A DNA stretch of 64,000 nucleotides. Source: Epiperipatus broadwayi. Taxonomy: Eukaryota > Onychophora > Udeonychophora > Euonychophora > Peripatidae. The stretch lies in contig JAQFVV010006550.1 of the NCBI GenBank assembly GCA_028023455.1, positions 124,001 to 188,000 on the forward strand, written 5' to 3'. How positions within the stretch are numbered: the first letter of the stretch is position 1; each line of letters opens with the position of its first letter. Below are positions 33,990 to 43,887 of the stretch, one piece after another. Both the position numbers and the translations under genes were made by a program. Below the pieces are notes generated by a model. It saw nothing but the letters and a program-made list of their open reading frames with translations, was not told the DNA's origin and did not search any database.

Positions 33990-34205
33990 CTTTTATTAAA
34001 ACAGGCAAAACTCATTATATGTATTGCCACACACAGCAAGCTAAAGTAATCAATGGATGCCAGAAGTCTTGTGCATAAAATCCCCATCTAGTGCCTACTC
34101 ATCCATTGATTACTTTAGATTGATGTGTGTGGCAATATGTATAGTGAGTTTTGCCTGTTTTAACAACAGTTATACACAAGCATAAAAAGTGGTGGTCATG
34201 TGCTT
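33990..34205. repeat. Family F foldback lacking the hammerhead
   Basis: Both F arms are present (AAACAGGCAAAACTC...GTGCCTACTCAT and GATTACTTTAGATTG...TTTGCCTGTTTTA). The segment between TACTCATCCA and the second arm, which carries the ribozyme in other copies, is deleted. Confidence 0.7.
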
Positions 34206-34715
34206 AAATCTTTTATTATTGACTGAAAGCAAGTGAGAGTGTTTTTGTTAATAGAAAATGTAAACAAGTTTTGTGTCTGGGAGGTTCTGATTTAAAAATA
34301 ATGAATAGATTTTGAAACTTAAAGGACTTTTTAATGAGAAGGTATTAATGGAATATAAGACTTATATCAGCTGTGTTATTTAAAATTGATGTAGTTTGTA
34401 AGTCCTAATAAAACACAAAAGTTATATAAATAACTAATGTATGAAAACTTAAAATATTGTACTATATGTAAATAAATTATAGCTTTTAATAACAAAATAA
34501 TGACACATAAAAATGAAATAATAATATAAATATTTTATTATTGAAGGAATAATAATTTTGTTAATAAACAATGTGAATAAATTTATATATAAGAGATTTT
34601 CAATTGATTTTCAAACAAACAAAAACTACTTTTAATGAATTGCTGACCTGCTTGTTAATAAATATAGCTTCAGAAAGAATATTGGACACAAACTAGGCTC
34701 TCTCTACTCTTTGCT
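34205..34715. other. No gene seen
   Basis: AT-rich up to the candidate splice acceptor at 34721. Confidence 0.4.
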
Positions 34716-34721
34716 GTGCAG

Positions 34722-34786
34722 GGTGGAACTCAGAAGCAAGACATTCTAAAGAATAATTCTGGATGTACCTATTTTTCAATAACTAG
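34722..34786 (+). CDS. Candidate internal exon
   Basis: A pyrimidine-rich tract (TCTCTCTACTCTTTGCTGTG) ends in CAG at 34721. A near-consensus donor TAG/GTAAGTAA follows at 34787. The 65 bases between are open in the first frame: GGTQKQDILKNNSGCTYFSIT. No domain can be assigned to so short a piece. The block is unique sequence between foldbacks, compatible with a long-intron gene on this strand. Confidence 0.35.
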
Positions 34787-34789
34787 GTA

Positions 34790-35200
34790 AGTAACATGTA
34801 TAATTTCTTATATAGTATCAGAGTCAGCCCGACAAGGGGAAAGGAGCAGTGTAATGTTTTCACGAGTATCTGTGGTGCTATAATAAATGCCCTTAAATAT
34901 TTAAAAAAATTATCTTATTAGCAGATATTTTCTATCTGTATTAGCAATTTTGCAGGATTGTCCGAAAAACAGTACAAAAACTTTTGAAAGAAAAAAATTT
35001 TAAATTTCAAATATATTAAATAAATATTTTTGTTTTATGGTATTATTTAATCATTATTTCAAAAATTATTTTTTTAAAACATTAATTTGTTTATTTTAGC
35101 ATGTGTTTTATTCTCCAAGTTTATTTTATAGAAATAAATAAAAGAAACACATAAGGTATTTAGCGAATATGTTAAATGACTGAAGTTATATTTTCAAGTT
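34790..35200. other. No gene seen
   Basis: AT-rich; nothing recognised. Confidence 0.4.
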
Positions 35201-35204
35201 TTTC

Positions 35205-35945
35205 TTGCAAAAGTGTTGGGAAAAAATGTTGGTGCTTGTGAGTTTTCCAGTAAACTATGATGACAGTCTATGTTTTAAAATAATTCTTCAGTTTCAAGGT
35301 GGCAAAAATGTTTATAAAACAAGTACCTGCTAGGAAATGTCATATTTAATATTTACATTTTATTTTTTATTACTGTTATTTTACAAAAAGAAATCCTTGT
35401 GGAAAAATTAATTATAATATTTACTGTTTCTTTATTTATCGGATTAACTTATTAACAGAAAAATAAAAAAATATATAAATACAATATTTACACTTCATTC
35501 ATTTTAGCAGTGTGCAATCATATCGTGGCTATCAACCCACAATTTTCTACAGAGAAAGATACCATATCTTTGAAAATAAACTGCATCATATTCTGTGACA
35601 GGAAGGTCCAACATTTTTATCATTATGATAATTTTTGAAAAAAAAAACTACAGACACAAAGAAACACACAAAATTTAACCAACATGCAATAATGTTAAAG
35701 GAATTTCGGTGCTGCCCACATTATAATATAAGTTTAAAAAAAAATTAAAATAAAGCTTTTTAATAAAATTTATCAGAATTTATTTCCATTTTTTAAATTT
35801 AGCAATCAATTTATTAACTTTGTTTTAATTTAATAACTAACCCATCTTTGGTAGATTGTAGGCCCTTGAAACTATATATTTATCAAACATATGGGCTGCC
35901 ATGTTGGTTTACTGGAAAACTCCCAAGCATCAAAATATCTTTTAA
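35205..35945. repeat. Widely spaced inverted repeat O
   Basis: Arms of about 75 bp at 35218-35301 and 35862-35940 share GAGTTTTCCAGTAAAC and TTTCAAGG. The 560-bp interior is AT-rich with no frame. It is probably a non-autonomous DNA transposon or another foldback. Confidence 0.5.
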
Positions 35946-36364
35946 TTTACAAATTATATTTTATAGAATAGGGAGGGAGCATTAAAATTTACTTTGCAGA
36001 AAGGTGTTTTTATCCATGCAAAGAAATTGGTAATACACATGCTTCTCCCACTATTACCAACCAGAATTACGTTTTGCAATTTATTTTATTCAGTAATGTT
36101 GATCTTAGTTTATTTAAGTTAAATGTAATTCATCTCAAAGCACAATAATTTGTTATTTGTTTATTCAACTTAGAATATAATATGTATTTTATAAGAATAA
36201 TATATTCAGATGTTTTTCTGAAGATTTGTGAGGATGGTGATTTAGTGCATTTATATATTGAACTATTTTCATCATCTAATATGAGTATTAAATGTCTTTA
36301 GAAAAAATTAACATTATTTAAATATTCCAAATACATTCAATTGTTAGTAATATCACACAGGTTA

Positions 36365-36412
36365 GTATATGGATGTTTGGAGAGATATTATTCTCCTCTC
36401 TTCTTCAGGGGT
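36365..36412 (-). ncRNA. Hammerhead-like motif, family I copy 3 left unit
   Basis: CTGAAGA, stem AGAGA/TCTCT around GGAGAATAATA, then CCAAAC where GAAAC is expected. The G12 substitution suggests an inactive copy. Confidence 0.35.
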
Positions 36413-36730
36413 TGCTGGTCTAATCAGTGATAATACTAGCATGGTAATGGAATCTGGATCCTTAGACTCTTGAGTATTGAATTTTAATTTAATGCTCTAA
36501 CCAAATGAGCCATCCTACAGAATGTTTTGAGTTATTATTCCTCCTCTTGTCTAGATGTTGCTGGCATGACCAGTGACAGTACTATCATGGGAATCGAACC
36601 TGGATCCTTAGATTCTGAGTATTGAATTTTTTAAGATAATGTTCTAACCAACTGAGTCATCCTTAAAATTCAATGCTCGAAAATCTCCACTGTTCAATCC
36701 CCATGATAGTACTGTCACTGCTCAGACCAG

Positions 36731-36785
36731 CAACACCTGAAGATGAGGGGAGAATAATACCTCATGAAACATTGTGCATTTATTA
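36731..36785 (+). ncRNA. Hammerhead-like motif, family I copy 3 right unit
   Basis: CAC, CTGAAGA, stem TGAGG/CCTCA, one extra T, GAAAC, ATT, GTGC. CAC can pair with GTG as stem I. The core is legal. The unpaired base before GAAA and the weak stem III are unusual. Confidence 0.45.
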
Positions 36786-36914
36786 GCCTGTGTGCTATTA
36801 CTAACAGTTGAATGTTTTTGGAATATTTAAATAAAGTGAATTTTTTTAAAGACATTTAATACTCATATTAGATTATGGAAATAGTCCAATATAGAAATAA
36901 ATATATTCAGATGT

Positions 36915-37440
36915 CTTTTATTTTATTTTAAGCAAATCTACAATGTGATTTCTATACTAACTATATAATGGATACCTTTATGAAACATTTATTGCAATTT
37001 GTTTTGTTGAATAAAACTTTTCAGCCCAACCTACACTGTCACTTAAATATCATATGATCTTCCATGCAACTAAGTACTCAATGTTCTAATGAAATGTTAT
37101 TAGTTTGTTTTTCCAAGATTCCTACAGACCTTGTCTGAATCAATGCATGTGTTACATAATGCCATAATTTTGTTATTTATCCCCAAATTTTTAAGTTGCT
37201 GGCATATATGGACCACGAGTTAGACGTTTGATCTGATAGTGTGTTCTTAGTTGAATAACACCCTACCATTAAATTTTGCTTTAAATTAAGAAAAACTACT
37301 ATTGAAACAATGATTGCAAATGGGTGTGACAATGGAATCCTGAATCACAAAAATGTTTACAAGTAGTTTACAAAATTTTGTGATGAGAAAAAGAACTTTG
37401 AAGATCAACAACAAATATATGAAACATGCTACCACAGTTT
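36915..37440. other. No gene seen
   Basis: AT-rich; nothing recognised. Confidence 0.4.
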
Positions 37441-37445
37441 GTTAA

Positions 37446-37610
37446 TTCATGACTTAGATATTTCTCACACCTTAAAATTTTTGTGATGACTATCTGATAA
37501 TTCATGATATAGATATTTGTAGTGCCTTAAAATGTTTGTGACCACTGTTTGATAATTCATGACCTAGATATTTTTAGTGCCTTAAAATGTTTGTGATGAA
37601 TAGCTAATCT
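37446..37610. repeat. 55-bp minisatellite, three copies
   Basis: TTCATGA recurs at 37446, 37501 and 37556, each followed by TAGATATTT, CCTTAAAAT and TTTGTGA. Confidence 0.85.
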
Positions 37611-37614
37611 ATGT

Positions 37615-38680
37615 CATATTTAACATGTATTAATTTTAGCAATGGTTTTTCAAGCAGAATGGAGGGAGAACTAGCCATTGTAGTCACTAAATCAAGTTAA
37701 AATTTATTTATAAATCTTAATTTTTATACCCAATGCTTTTAAAATATCTGGATTATGTAATAATACCCATTAAGTAGATTTTCTTCTTTATTTTATTAAA
37801 AATTCTTAAAAATAAAACTGTGTTGAAGACATGAAAATTATTAAATATGTAAGAGATTATAATAAAAGATTATATTATGAGACAATATATATTCAAGAGA
37901 ATATAGATAGGTATATTAATTTAGTTAAAGGTCTTGTGAAACTATGTTATAAATGGATGTTAGGGAATACTTGGAAAATTTAAAATGGTTATAATGTTAA
38001 GGTATAGTTATTAAATTATAAAGTATAGCTAATTAAAGGATTATCCTGTTATTAAGAATTATTGTAATTAGTGTAAATAAGTTGTTAGTTTATTTTATTT
38101 ATTTTGTTTTATTTTAAGGTATGTATATAAAATGTATATATGTTGTAAATAATTGGAAATTATATAGATATATATTTATATGGTTAAGGTATATTAGTTA
38201 TGTAATTCTATGTTAGATGGAGTAATAGTAATTATAATGATCATGTGATTATATAAAAAGCTATGTCTTGAAAAGATCCTATAATGGATGAAAACTGGTT
38301 AGAATAAAATAATTATTTCATATTAGTTGTTGATTTCAATTTAGTTCAATTCAATTGAATTGATTATTAATAGAAGAATAAAGATATAACTGCATTCTAA
38401 AGTCTTCAGTCTTTTATTTCTTACTTTTCTTTAACTTTTAATATCTTTGTCTAATAAAATATATCCATAAAAAAACTTGTCACTTAACTCTTTTCTACAA
38501 CTAATTTCAAACAACATTGGATAATCTTCTATTCATTTGAAATGCTTATTTAGATGTTTGTTAACCGTTTAGATCCAAACCGCCATATTGAATTTTTTAA
38601 AATACTGACCTGAGACACAATTTTCACAATAACTTCAGTTTTAATTATGTTAGAGCAAAAAAAATAACATTAATATAAAC
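37615..38680. other. No gene seen
   Basis: AT-rich. AGTTCAATTCAATTGAATTG at about 38342 may be the remnant of a LINE (GAATT)n tail. Confidence 0.35.
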
Positions 38681-38682
38681 TA

Positions 38683-38934
38683 AATTAATATATATATATA
38701 TGTGCTCTGCACACAGATAATGAAGCTATTAATTGTCAGTGAATTATTAAAATTTACCCCCAAGCGCTTTTGGGACAGTTTACAGTCCCATATTCATGGT
38801 GACTTATTCTAGTATTAACTGTAAAATCATGCAAATTTTATGCAAATTTATGTGCAGATGTTAAGTGGACCATTTACGAGATAGAGAATAGCCTCATTAT
38901 CTGTGCACAGAGCACATATATATATTAATTTATT
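38683..38934. mobile_element. MITE-like element with about 45-bp terminal inverted repeats
   Basis: The ends ATATATATGTGCTCTGCACA and GATAATGAAGCTATT are mirrored at 38891-38931. The 160-bp interior has no frame. A TA-rich flank hides the target duplication, so the superfamily is open. Confidence 0.6.
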
Positions 38935-39178
38935 TTAAGCGTTAATGAAGTAAAATCTTAACTATTAATAAAAACTAAGGCAAATAATAAGCATAAGATA
39001 AATAGTGATAATTATATAAAAAATAAGGAAAAAAAGAAATTTCCACATCCGAAATAATTATTATTTTATTGTTTGTTCATAATTTGGAAATTAACTAAAA
39101 TTCAAATTACATCTTCAGTGATAATTTCTTTGTATGCCTCACAAAATTATCTTTCTAACCATGTATAGTATGTCTTAC

Positions 39179-39274
39179 CTGAGATAATCCATAGCTTCAC
39201 AATCTCCAAAAAAAGTCAAATATAAATTCTTTATTTTTATCTTGTACCCCAAAAGTTCCAAATGTCAAAAGCAT
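39179..39274 (-). other. Candidate exon, minus strand
   Basis: On the minus strand TTTTTTTTCTTTATAG is a strong acceptor (AG at 39276-39275) and CTCAG/GTAAGA a strong donor at 39178. All three frames of the 96 bases contain a stop, so it would be untranslated or part of a non-coding RNA. It lies about 730 bases downstream of the candidate first exon at 40002-40075 on the same strand. Confidence 0.35.
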
Positions 39275-39423
39275 CTATAAAGAAAAAAAATCATCCTAAT
39301 AAAAGATACAAAAGAAGTCATCATAGCATTTGGCTTCTTGCCTATCTAAAACTAGAAATTGTAGGCTACTGTATATATCATTGATAAAATGAGGTTCATC
39401 TCTTCATTTTATATTTTTTGTGT

Positions 39424-39520
39424 ACATCAGCAATGTTTATATTCTTTATGGACACCAGTGATGTTTATATTCTTTATGGACACCAGTAATGTTTATATTA
39501 TTTATGCACACAAATGATGC
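39424..39520. repeat. 28-bp minisatellite, 3.4 copies
   Basis: ACA(T/C)CAG starts at 39424, 39452 and 39480, and a partial at 39508. Each full unit contains ATGTTTATATT and TTTATG. Confidence 0.85.
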
Positions 39521-39524
39521 TATC

Positions 39525-39995
39525 TTGTTATACTTATTGTATCACATAGATATAATTTATTTGCATACAGTTCACTTGTTAGCTATAGACTTGAAAATAA
39601 TGTGATGAAACATATAGCAAAACCAGAGTGACTCCAAAGCATGAGTATCAAGGCATAAACAAGAATCATAATTTGATTATTTGCCTGCATATGTAATCTT
39701 TCTATACATTTGATTATTAGTTTTGTAACTCATTACTTGTAAACACAAACATATTATATAAACATAATTATAAATAATAAATAATAAATTATTAAACTTT
39801 TTGAAAATCATTATTTTTATAAAATAAGGGGATTAGAACTTTAGAAAATTACGGTAGATATGAATTCTATATGAGCATAAATACATTTATAATTTATATT
39901 GACACACACCAACTACAAACTAACAATAAAAAAGATATTTTTTTCAAAAAATTAAAAAAAAAATTAAAATATTATTAAAAAAAAAAAAATTTTAT
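39525..39995. other. No gene seen
   Basis: AT-rich; would be intron between the two candidate minus-strand exons. Confidence 0.35.
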
Positions 39996-40001
39996 ACTTA
40001 C

Positions 40002-40075
40002 GAGTCTTTACATTGAAGCTCCATTATAGGCCTTGTTTGGGAATAACACCCGAGAAATGTTGACTTGCAGCCCAT
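40002..40075 (-). CDS. Candidate first coding exon
   Basis: An ATG at 40075 opens a frame reading MGCKSTFLGCYSQTR and then PIMELQCKD. It reaches a consensus donor ACTC/GTAAGTATAA at 40001. The start MGCxS would suit N-myristoylation. Splicing to the exon at 39274 would bring an early stop, so either the partner exon is different or the transcript encodes only a short peptide. Product unknown. Confidence 0.25.
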
Positions 40076-40079
40076 TAAA

Positions 40080-40380
40080 TCTTTTGTCTTTTATCACTTT
40101 ATGATAATTACAAAATTTATCAAAAAACAATTAAATACCTTCCTTGATTAAAACTGCTGCCAAAAATCCAAATTTCAATGGTTTTTTTGAGGTAGACATC
40201 TTTGGAATCATGTGACAGAGAGCTATCAAATGGCCATATTTTGGTTGATGTCATGCTTATACTTTTTATGTCAGTAAAAAGCCATTGTGATTGTTACTTC
40301 ATTTGTGATTGTTGTTTCTATCACAAATGAATTAATTTCATATTTTTTTAAAACCATTAAACTCTTTCATAACTAATAAC
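40080..40380. other. No gene assigned
   Basis: On the minus strand a short frame from about 40202 reads MSTSKKPLKFGFLAAVLIKEG before a stop; it may be chance. Confidence 0.3.
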
Positions 40381-40495
40381 TTTCTTTAGTTATTCATTAG
40401 ACTAGGGATTATTCACTTAATGAATGTTCACTATATCATTCTGTCACAAGATAAGGACTGGTTTCTATCCTCTTTTAATAATACCTTGTATGGAG

Positions 40496-40560
40496 GTATG
40501 ATTCCCAAGATGCACGTTTTGAGTTAAATCAGCACTCATCAGTTGACCAGATTACAATCT
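40496..40560 (-). ncRNA. Hammerhead, family C unit 1
   Basis: Minus strand: GTCAA, intact CTGATGA (40542-40536), stem II GTGCT with a damaged partner AACTC, AAAA for GAAA, then CGTGCATC and TTGGG. The ATC triplet and TTGG strand of stem I are intact. Confidence 0.4.
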
Positions 40561-40837
40561 CACACATATTCCTATCATTGTTCAGTATACATAGACAGCC
40601 AATTACTACATTTTAATTGATAAGTATCAACTTACTACCCTCACAACTTTGACACAAACCAATTAATTTTCATTAGTCATTCATTAGATTAGAGATTATC
40701 CACTTAATGAATATTTCTGCAGTGTAATTTTTACTATACTACTCTCATGATAGGGGCTGGTTTCTATCCACTTTAAACATCTTGTGGAGGGGTGTAATTA
40801 TAAACATATGACCAAAGGCATGTAAAAAGATGTATGA

Positions 40838-40900
40838 TCCCCAAGATACACATTTTGTGATGAATCAGCACTCATCATTTGGCCCAGATAACAATCTGTT
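40838..40900 (-). ncRNA. Decayed hammerhead, family C unit 2
   Basis: GGGCCAA then ATGATGA (C3 to A), GTGCTGATTC, AAAATGTGTATC, TTGGGG. Stem I (CCAA/TTGG) is intact but the core base C3 is lost. Confidence 0.35.
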
Positions 40901-40959
40901 ACACATATCCCATGACAGTGGTGTAGTAAAAATTACACAACAGAAATACTATTCCTTCA

Positions 40960-41275
40960 TAACTTTATTTACATTGCGTATTCTTTCAATCTTTTCTTCA
41001 CATCCTCTATTTGTATTGTTGTAATTTTATTGGAATTTATTTTTTTATCATCCAAAACTTGTTACAAGTTTAACTAATTCTATATAATATTTATTGAAGT
41101 TTATCTTCATAGTGCAAATTCTGTCATCTTATGAAAAGAAATCAGTTACAAAACTATTGTAGTTCCTAGGTTAAATTTTTGCTTAATAAGATAATTTCAG
41201 TGAACAACTTAATTATATATCATTAAAATGGAGGGCAGATAACAATCTTGATTTACAATTTTATTATATATATAT
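40960..41275. other. No gene seen
   Basis: AT-rich; nothing recognised. Confidence 0.4.
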
Positions 41276-41361
41276 AGAGGATTTGAACTCAGACTGTCAA
41301 GCTACTTCACTATCCACACTATCTCATATTACTGATACACACAACCACATACATGCAGAAG

Positions 41362-41423
41362 AGATAAATAATCACCAACAACGTATTTTATGCTAAACCA
41401 GCACTCATCAGTTGGTCTAGATC
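41362..41423 (-). ncRNA. Hammerhead, family D copy 4 left arm
   Basis: GACCAA, intact CTGATGA, stem II GTGCT/AGCAT around GGTTT, AAAA (G12 changed), TACG, TTGG. Stem I and II fold well; the G12 change would impair cleavage. Confidence 0.45.
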
Positions 41424-41432
41424 AATGCTCAG

Positions 41433-41600
41433 CTATATATATAAAAGACCTATTTTGCGAGATCATCCGTGTTAAAAAATTTAAATATTGATATACCGAC
41501 GTTTCGACTTGATATCAACATTTAAATTTTTTAACACGGATGAACCCGCAAAATATGCCTTTTATATATGCAACCCGTGAAAAACTTCGTATCAACATAT
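41433..41600. repeat. Family A foldback, copy 4, nested
   Basis: TATATAAAAG, GATCATCCGTGTTAAAA and ATATACCGACGTTTCGACTT are followed by the inverted arm ending GCAACCCGTGAAAAAC. The inner part of the second arm is deleted. Confidence 0.7.
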
Positions 41601-41607
41601 ATATATA

Positions 41608-41730
41608 TATTAGAAAATACAGTACTTAAAAAGTTTATAAAAATATATCTATAACCGTCACTTAGAAGCTCTAAGTGACGGTTATAGATATATTTTTATA
41701 AACTTTTAAAGTACTGTATTTTCTAATATT
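41608..41730. repeat. Near-perfect palindrome R
   Basis: Arms of about 58 bp, from ATTAGAAAATACAGTACTT to ATAACCGTCACTTAGA, meet at AGCT with almost no loop and one mismatch. Confidence 0.85.
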
Positions 41731-41820
41731 TATTTATAAATTTACTTATATTATTTTGAAGAAATACAGACATCGATTTGTAATAATAATATTATATATA
41801 TATATATATATATGGGAGAT

Positions 41821-41885
41821 GATAATCTGTACAAACTGATGAGTGCTAGTTTAGCACGGAATACGAATATTGGTGATTATTTATC
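41821..41885 (+). ncRNA. Hammerhead, family D copy 4 right arm
   Basis: Intact CTGATGA and a perfect stem II (GTGCT/AGCAC, loop AGTTT), then GGAA where GAAA is expected, TACG, ATA, TTGG. A13 is mutated and one stem I pair is lost (ACAAA for ACCAA). Confidence 0.45.
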
Positions 41886-42014
41886 TTTTCTGCATGTGTG
41901 TGATCGTGTGTATCATTAGTATGGGATAGAGTGGATAGTGAAGTGGCTTGAAAGTATGAGTTCAAATCCCCTATATTTACCATTAGGCTCCCAGGTTTAA
42001 GAGTGCCTGGTATT

Positions 42015-42860
42015 TCAAATCTTAAATTTTATTTTATATCTGTTTCTTCAGTAAAAAAAAAACAAAAAAACAATCATGTTACAGCTTTTCATTTACACAT
42101 CAACATTATAATATTTTTTTCTTTTTCCTATTTTATCATTTTTTAAATGTATTCAGTAAAATAATCTGATTTACTTTTCTTGTTATAGGATCGATAAACA
42201 AACAGCATTGAACTCTTCTTCTTTCTGTATAATCTGTTATTTCTGAATTTAAGTAGCTATTCAGATATAAACATGTTTAATTTTTAAAAAAAATATTACA
42301 GCATCTTAGCTGTACATGAAATTCATTTCATTGTTCTAAAATCATCATTGATTTAGGCTTTGATTTTATTTATTTAAAATACAATTCTTTATACAGCTTA
42401 ACCATTAATAGAATATTATTAAAAACCTGAAGAGATTCAAACCAGAACATAAATTCACTAGTGGATTTATTAAACTGTTATTTTTGCCATTATAGCTATA
42501 TTTTCAATAGCCATTAAGAATGTGATTCATGGTTTATTTTAGTCCACATTCACATTGATAAGTGGCTATTAAATTTTATTTATGAAGCAGATATAACATT
42601 TTGATAGATTACTATTTTGTTAAAAACTTATAATTAGTCACAAACTTATAAGCTATGAAATAAAAAAAAATTTGTTATATAAAAGGGTATATATTATTTA
42701 AAAGAAATAACAAACAAGAATGTAAACATTCATATACTTTTTAAAAATTAAAAGTAGGCGGTATATGTTTTAAAGACTGAAATATAATTTAAATATCAAA
42801 TATAAACCAAACATGAATAATTATGTAGTATTGTATGTGGTTACAAGAAAGAAACTTTGC
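42015..42860. other. No gene seen
   Basis: AT-rich; nothing recognised. Confidence 0.4.
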
Positions 42861-42868
42861 TGATTATT

Positions 42869-43270
42869 TCAATATAAAACACATTTATTAAAACCTTTCC
42901 TTTTCAAATACATAGGCATACTTCCTTTTAGTATCTTGTTATTTCTACCAAAAGCATTCCAACCAAGTTTATTTCTATGATTAATTTCATTCATCGTGTT
43001 TTCATCTGTATTAATAATCTGACCAAGATATTTGTAACTGTTAACTTCTTCTAACTCATCATAATCAATCTTTATTTTCATATGTTGAGAAAATCCATTA
43101 AACATAACTTTATAGTCTTTTTAACATTCATCTTTGGTCCTACTTTCATCTGATAACTCCTGCAACATTTTCTGCAGATCTAAAGCATTATTTGCAACAA
43201 CAACTACATCATCTGCAAAAATCTAAATGACTTAAATAATCTCCATTTACTTTAACTCCTTTAGCTTTCC
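42869..43270 (-). pseudogene. RTE LINE reverse transcriptase fragment with FADD motif
   Basis: The minus strand reads FADDVVVVANNALDLQKML then QELSDESRTKDE. The catalytic FADD lies at about 43219-43208. After a stop it continues MFNGFSQHMK, SYKYLGQIINTDENT, NKLGWNAFGRNNKIL, LKRKGFNKCVL, the order of RTE reverse transcriptases (YLGQ.I, GW..F, LK..VFN.C.LPV). It is interrupted at its 5' side by the family F array. Confidence 0.75.
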
Positions 43271-43276
43271 ATTTTA

Positions 43277-43336
43277 ATCCAATATCTCCAGACTAGTTTC
43301 TGGCTTGTGGCCTTCATCAGTGAGGAGCTTTGGATC
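43277..43336 (-). ncRNA. Hammerhead ribozyme, array unit 1
   Basis: Minus strand: ATCCAAAGCT, CCTCA, CTGATGA, A, GGC-CACAA-GCC, A, GAAA, CTAGTC, TGGAG, ATATTGGAT. Core and GTC site are intact. Distal stem I ATCCAA/TTGGAT is perfect; the proximal stem CCTCA/TGGAG has one mismatch. The A-A step at the base of stem II is common to the family. Confidence 0.6.
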
Positions 43337-43460
43337 TGAGAGCACTGCACCTAGATCTTAGAGATCCTAAGATCTAGATACAGTGCTCTCAGATCCAAAG
43401 CTACAGTAATCAATGGATGCCAGAAGGCTTGTGCATAAAATCCCTATTTAGTGCCTACTC

Positions 43461-43520
43461 ATCCAATATCACCAGACTAGTTTCTGGCTTGTGGCCTTCA
43501 TCAGTGAGGAGCTTTGGATC
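43461..43520 (-). ncRNA. Hammerhead ribozyme, array unit 2
   Basis: Same as unit 1, with TGGTG on the 3' side of the proximal stem. Confidence 0.6.
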
Positions 43521-43643
43521 TGAGAGCACTGCACCTAGATCTTAAAGATCCTAAGATCAGATACAGTGCTCTCAGATCCAAAGCTACAGTAATCAATGGA
43601 TGCCAGAAGGCTTGTGCATAAAATCCCTATTTAGTGCCTTCTC

Positions 43644-43703
43644 ATCCAATATCACCAGACTAGTTTCTGGCTTGTGGCCTTCGTCAGTGAGGAGCTTTGG
43701 ATC
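43644..43703 (-). ncRNA. Hammerhead ribozyme, array unit 3
   Basis: Core CTGACGA (position 7 may be any base), GAAA and GTC intact; stems as in unit 2. Confidence 0.6.
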
Positions 43704-43827
43704 TGAGAGCACTGCACCTAGATCTTAGAGATCCTAAGATCTAGATACAGTGCTCTCAGATCCAAAGCTACAGTAATCAATGGATGCCAGAAGGCTTGTG
43801 CATAAAATCCCTATTTAGTGCCTACTC

Positions 43828-43887
43828 ATCCAATATCACCAGACTAGTTTCTGGCTTGTGGCCTTCGTCAGTGAGGAGCTTTGGATC
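43828..43887 (-). ncRNA. Hammerhead ribozyme, array unit 4
   Basis: As unit 3. The sequence after the distal stem diverges at 43899, where the array ends. Confidence 0.6.

Larger units (their letters stand above)
36199..36914. repeat. Family I element, copy 3, with 15-bp target duplication
   Basis: AATATATTCAGATGT is repeated exactly at 36199-36213 and 36900-36914. Between them a minus-oriented SINE-like unit and a plus-oriented one lie head to head. Three tRNA-like heads (B-box GGTTCGATTCC on the minus strand at about 36590, A-box GACTCAGTTGGTTAGAAC) crowd the centre. Tails with AATAGTCCAATATA face outward. Confidence 0.75.
40385..40910 (-). repeat. Family C, two tandem units of about 283 bp
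   Basis: Unit 1 (about 40385-40665) and unit 2 (about 40667-40910) both run: TTATTCATTAGA, AGGGATTAT, ACTTAATGAAT, GGCTGGTTTCTATCC, CCCAAGAT, CAGCACTCATCA, CACACATAT. Each has one hammerhead on the minus strand. A single unit is at 4380. Confidence 0.7.
41276..42010. repeat. Family D foldback, copy 4, disrupted by two nested foldbacks
   Basis: Outer arms are 41276-41430 and 41821-41985. Both contain the TTTGAACTCA(G) terminus, the TATCTCAT(A/T)(T/C) block, ATAAATAATCACCAA and CACTCATCAG. The centre has been replaced by a family A element (41433-41600) and a separate perfect palindrome (41608-41730). Confidence 0.75.

Noticed and set aside
37446-37610. CRISPR-like array
   Set aside because: Direct repeats are contiguous and degenerate with no unique spacers, and the context is animal DNA; it is a minisatellite. 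The same applies to 39424-39520 and 61171-61381.
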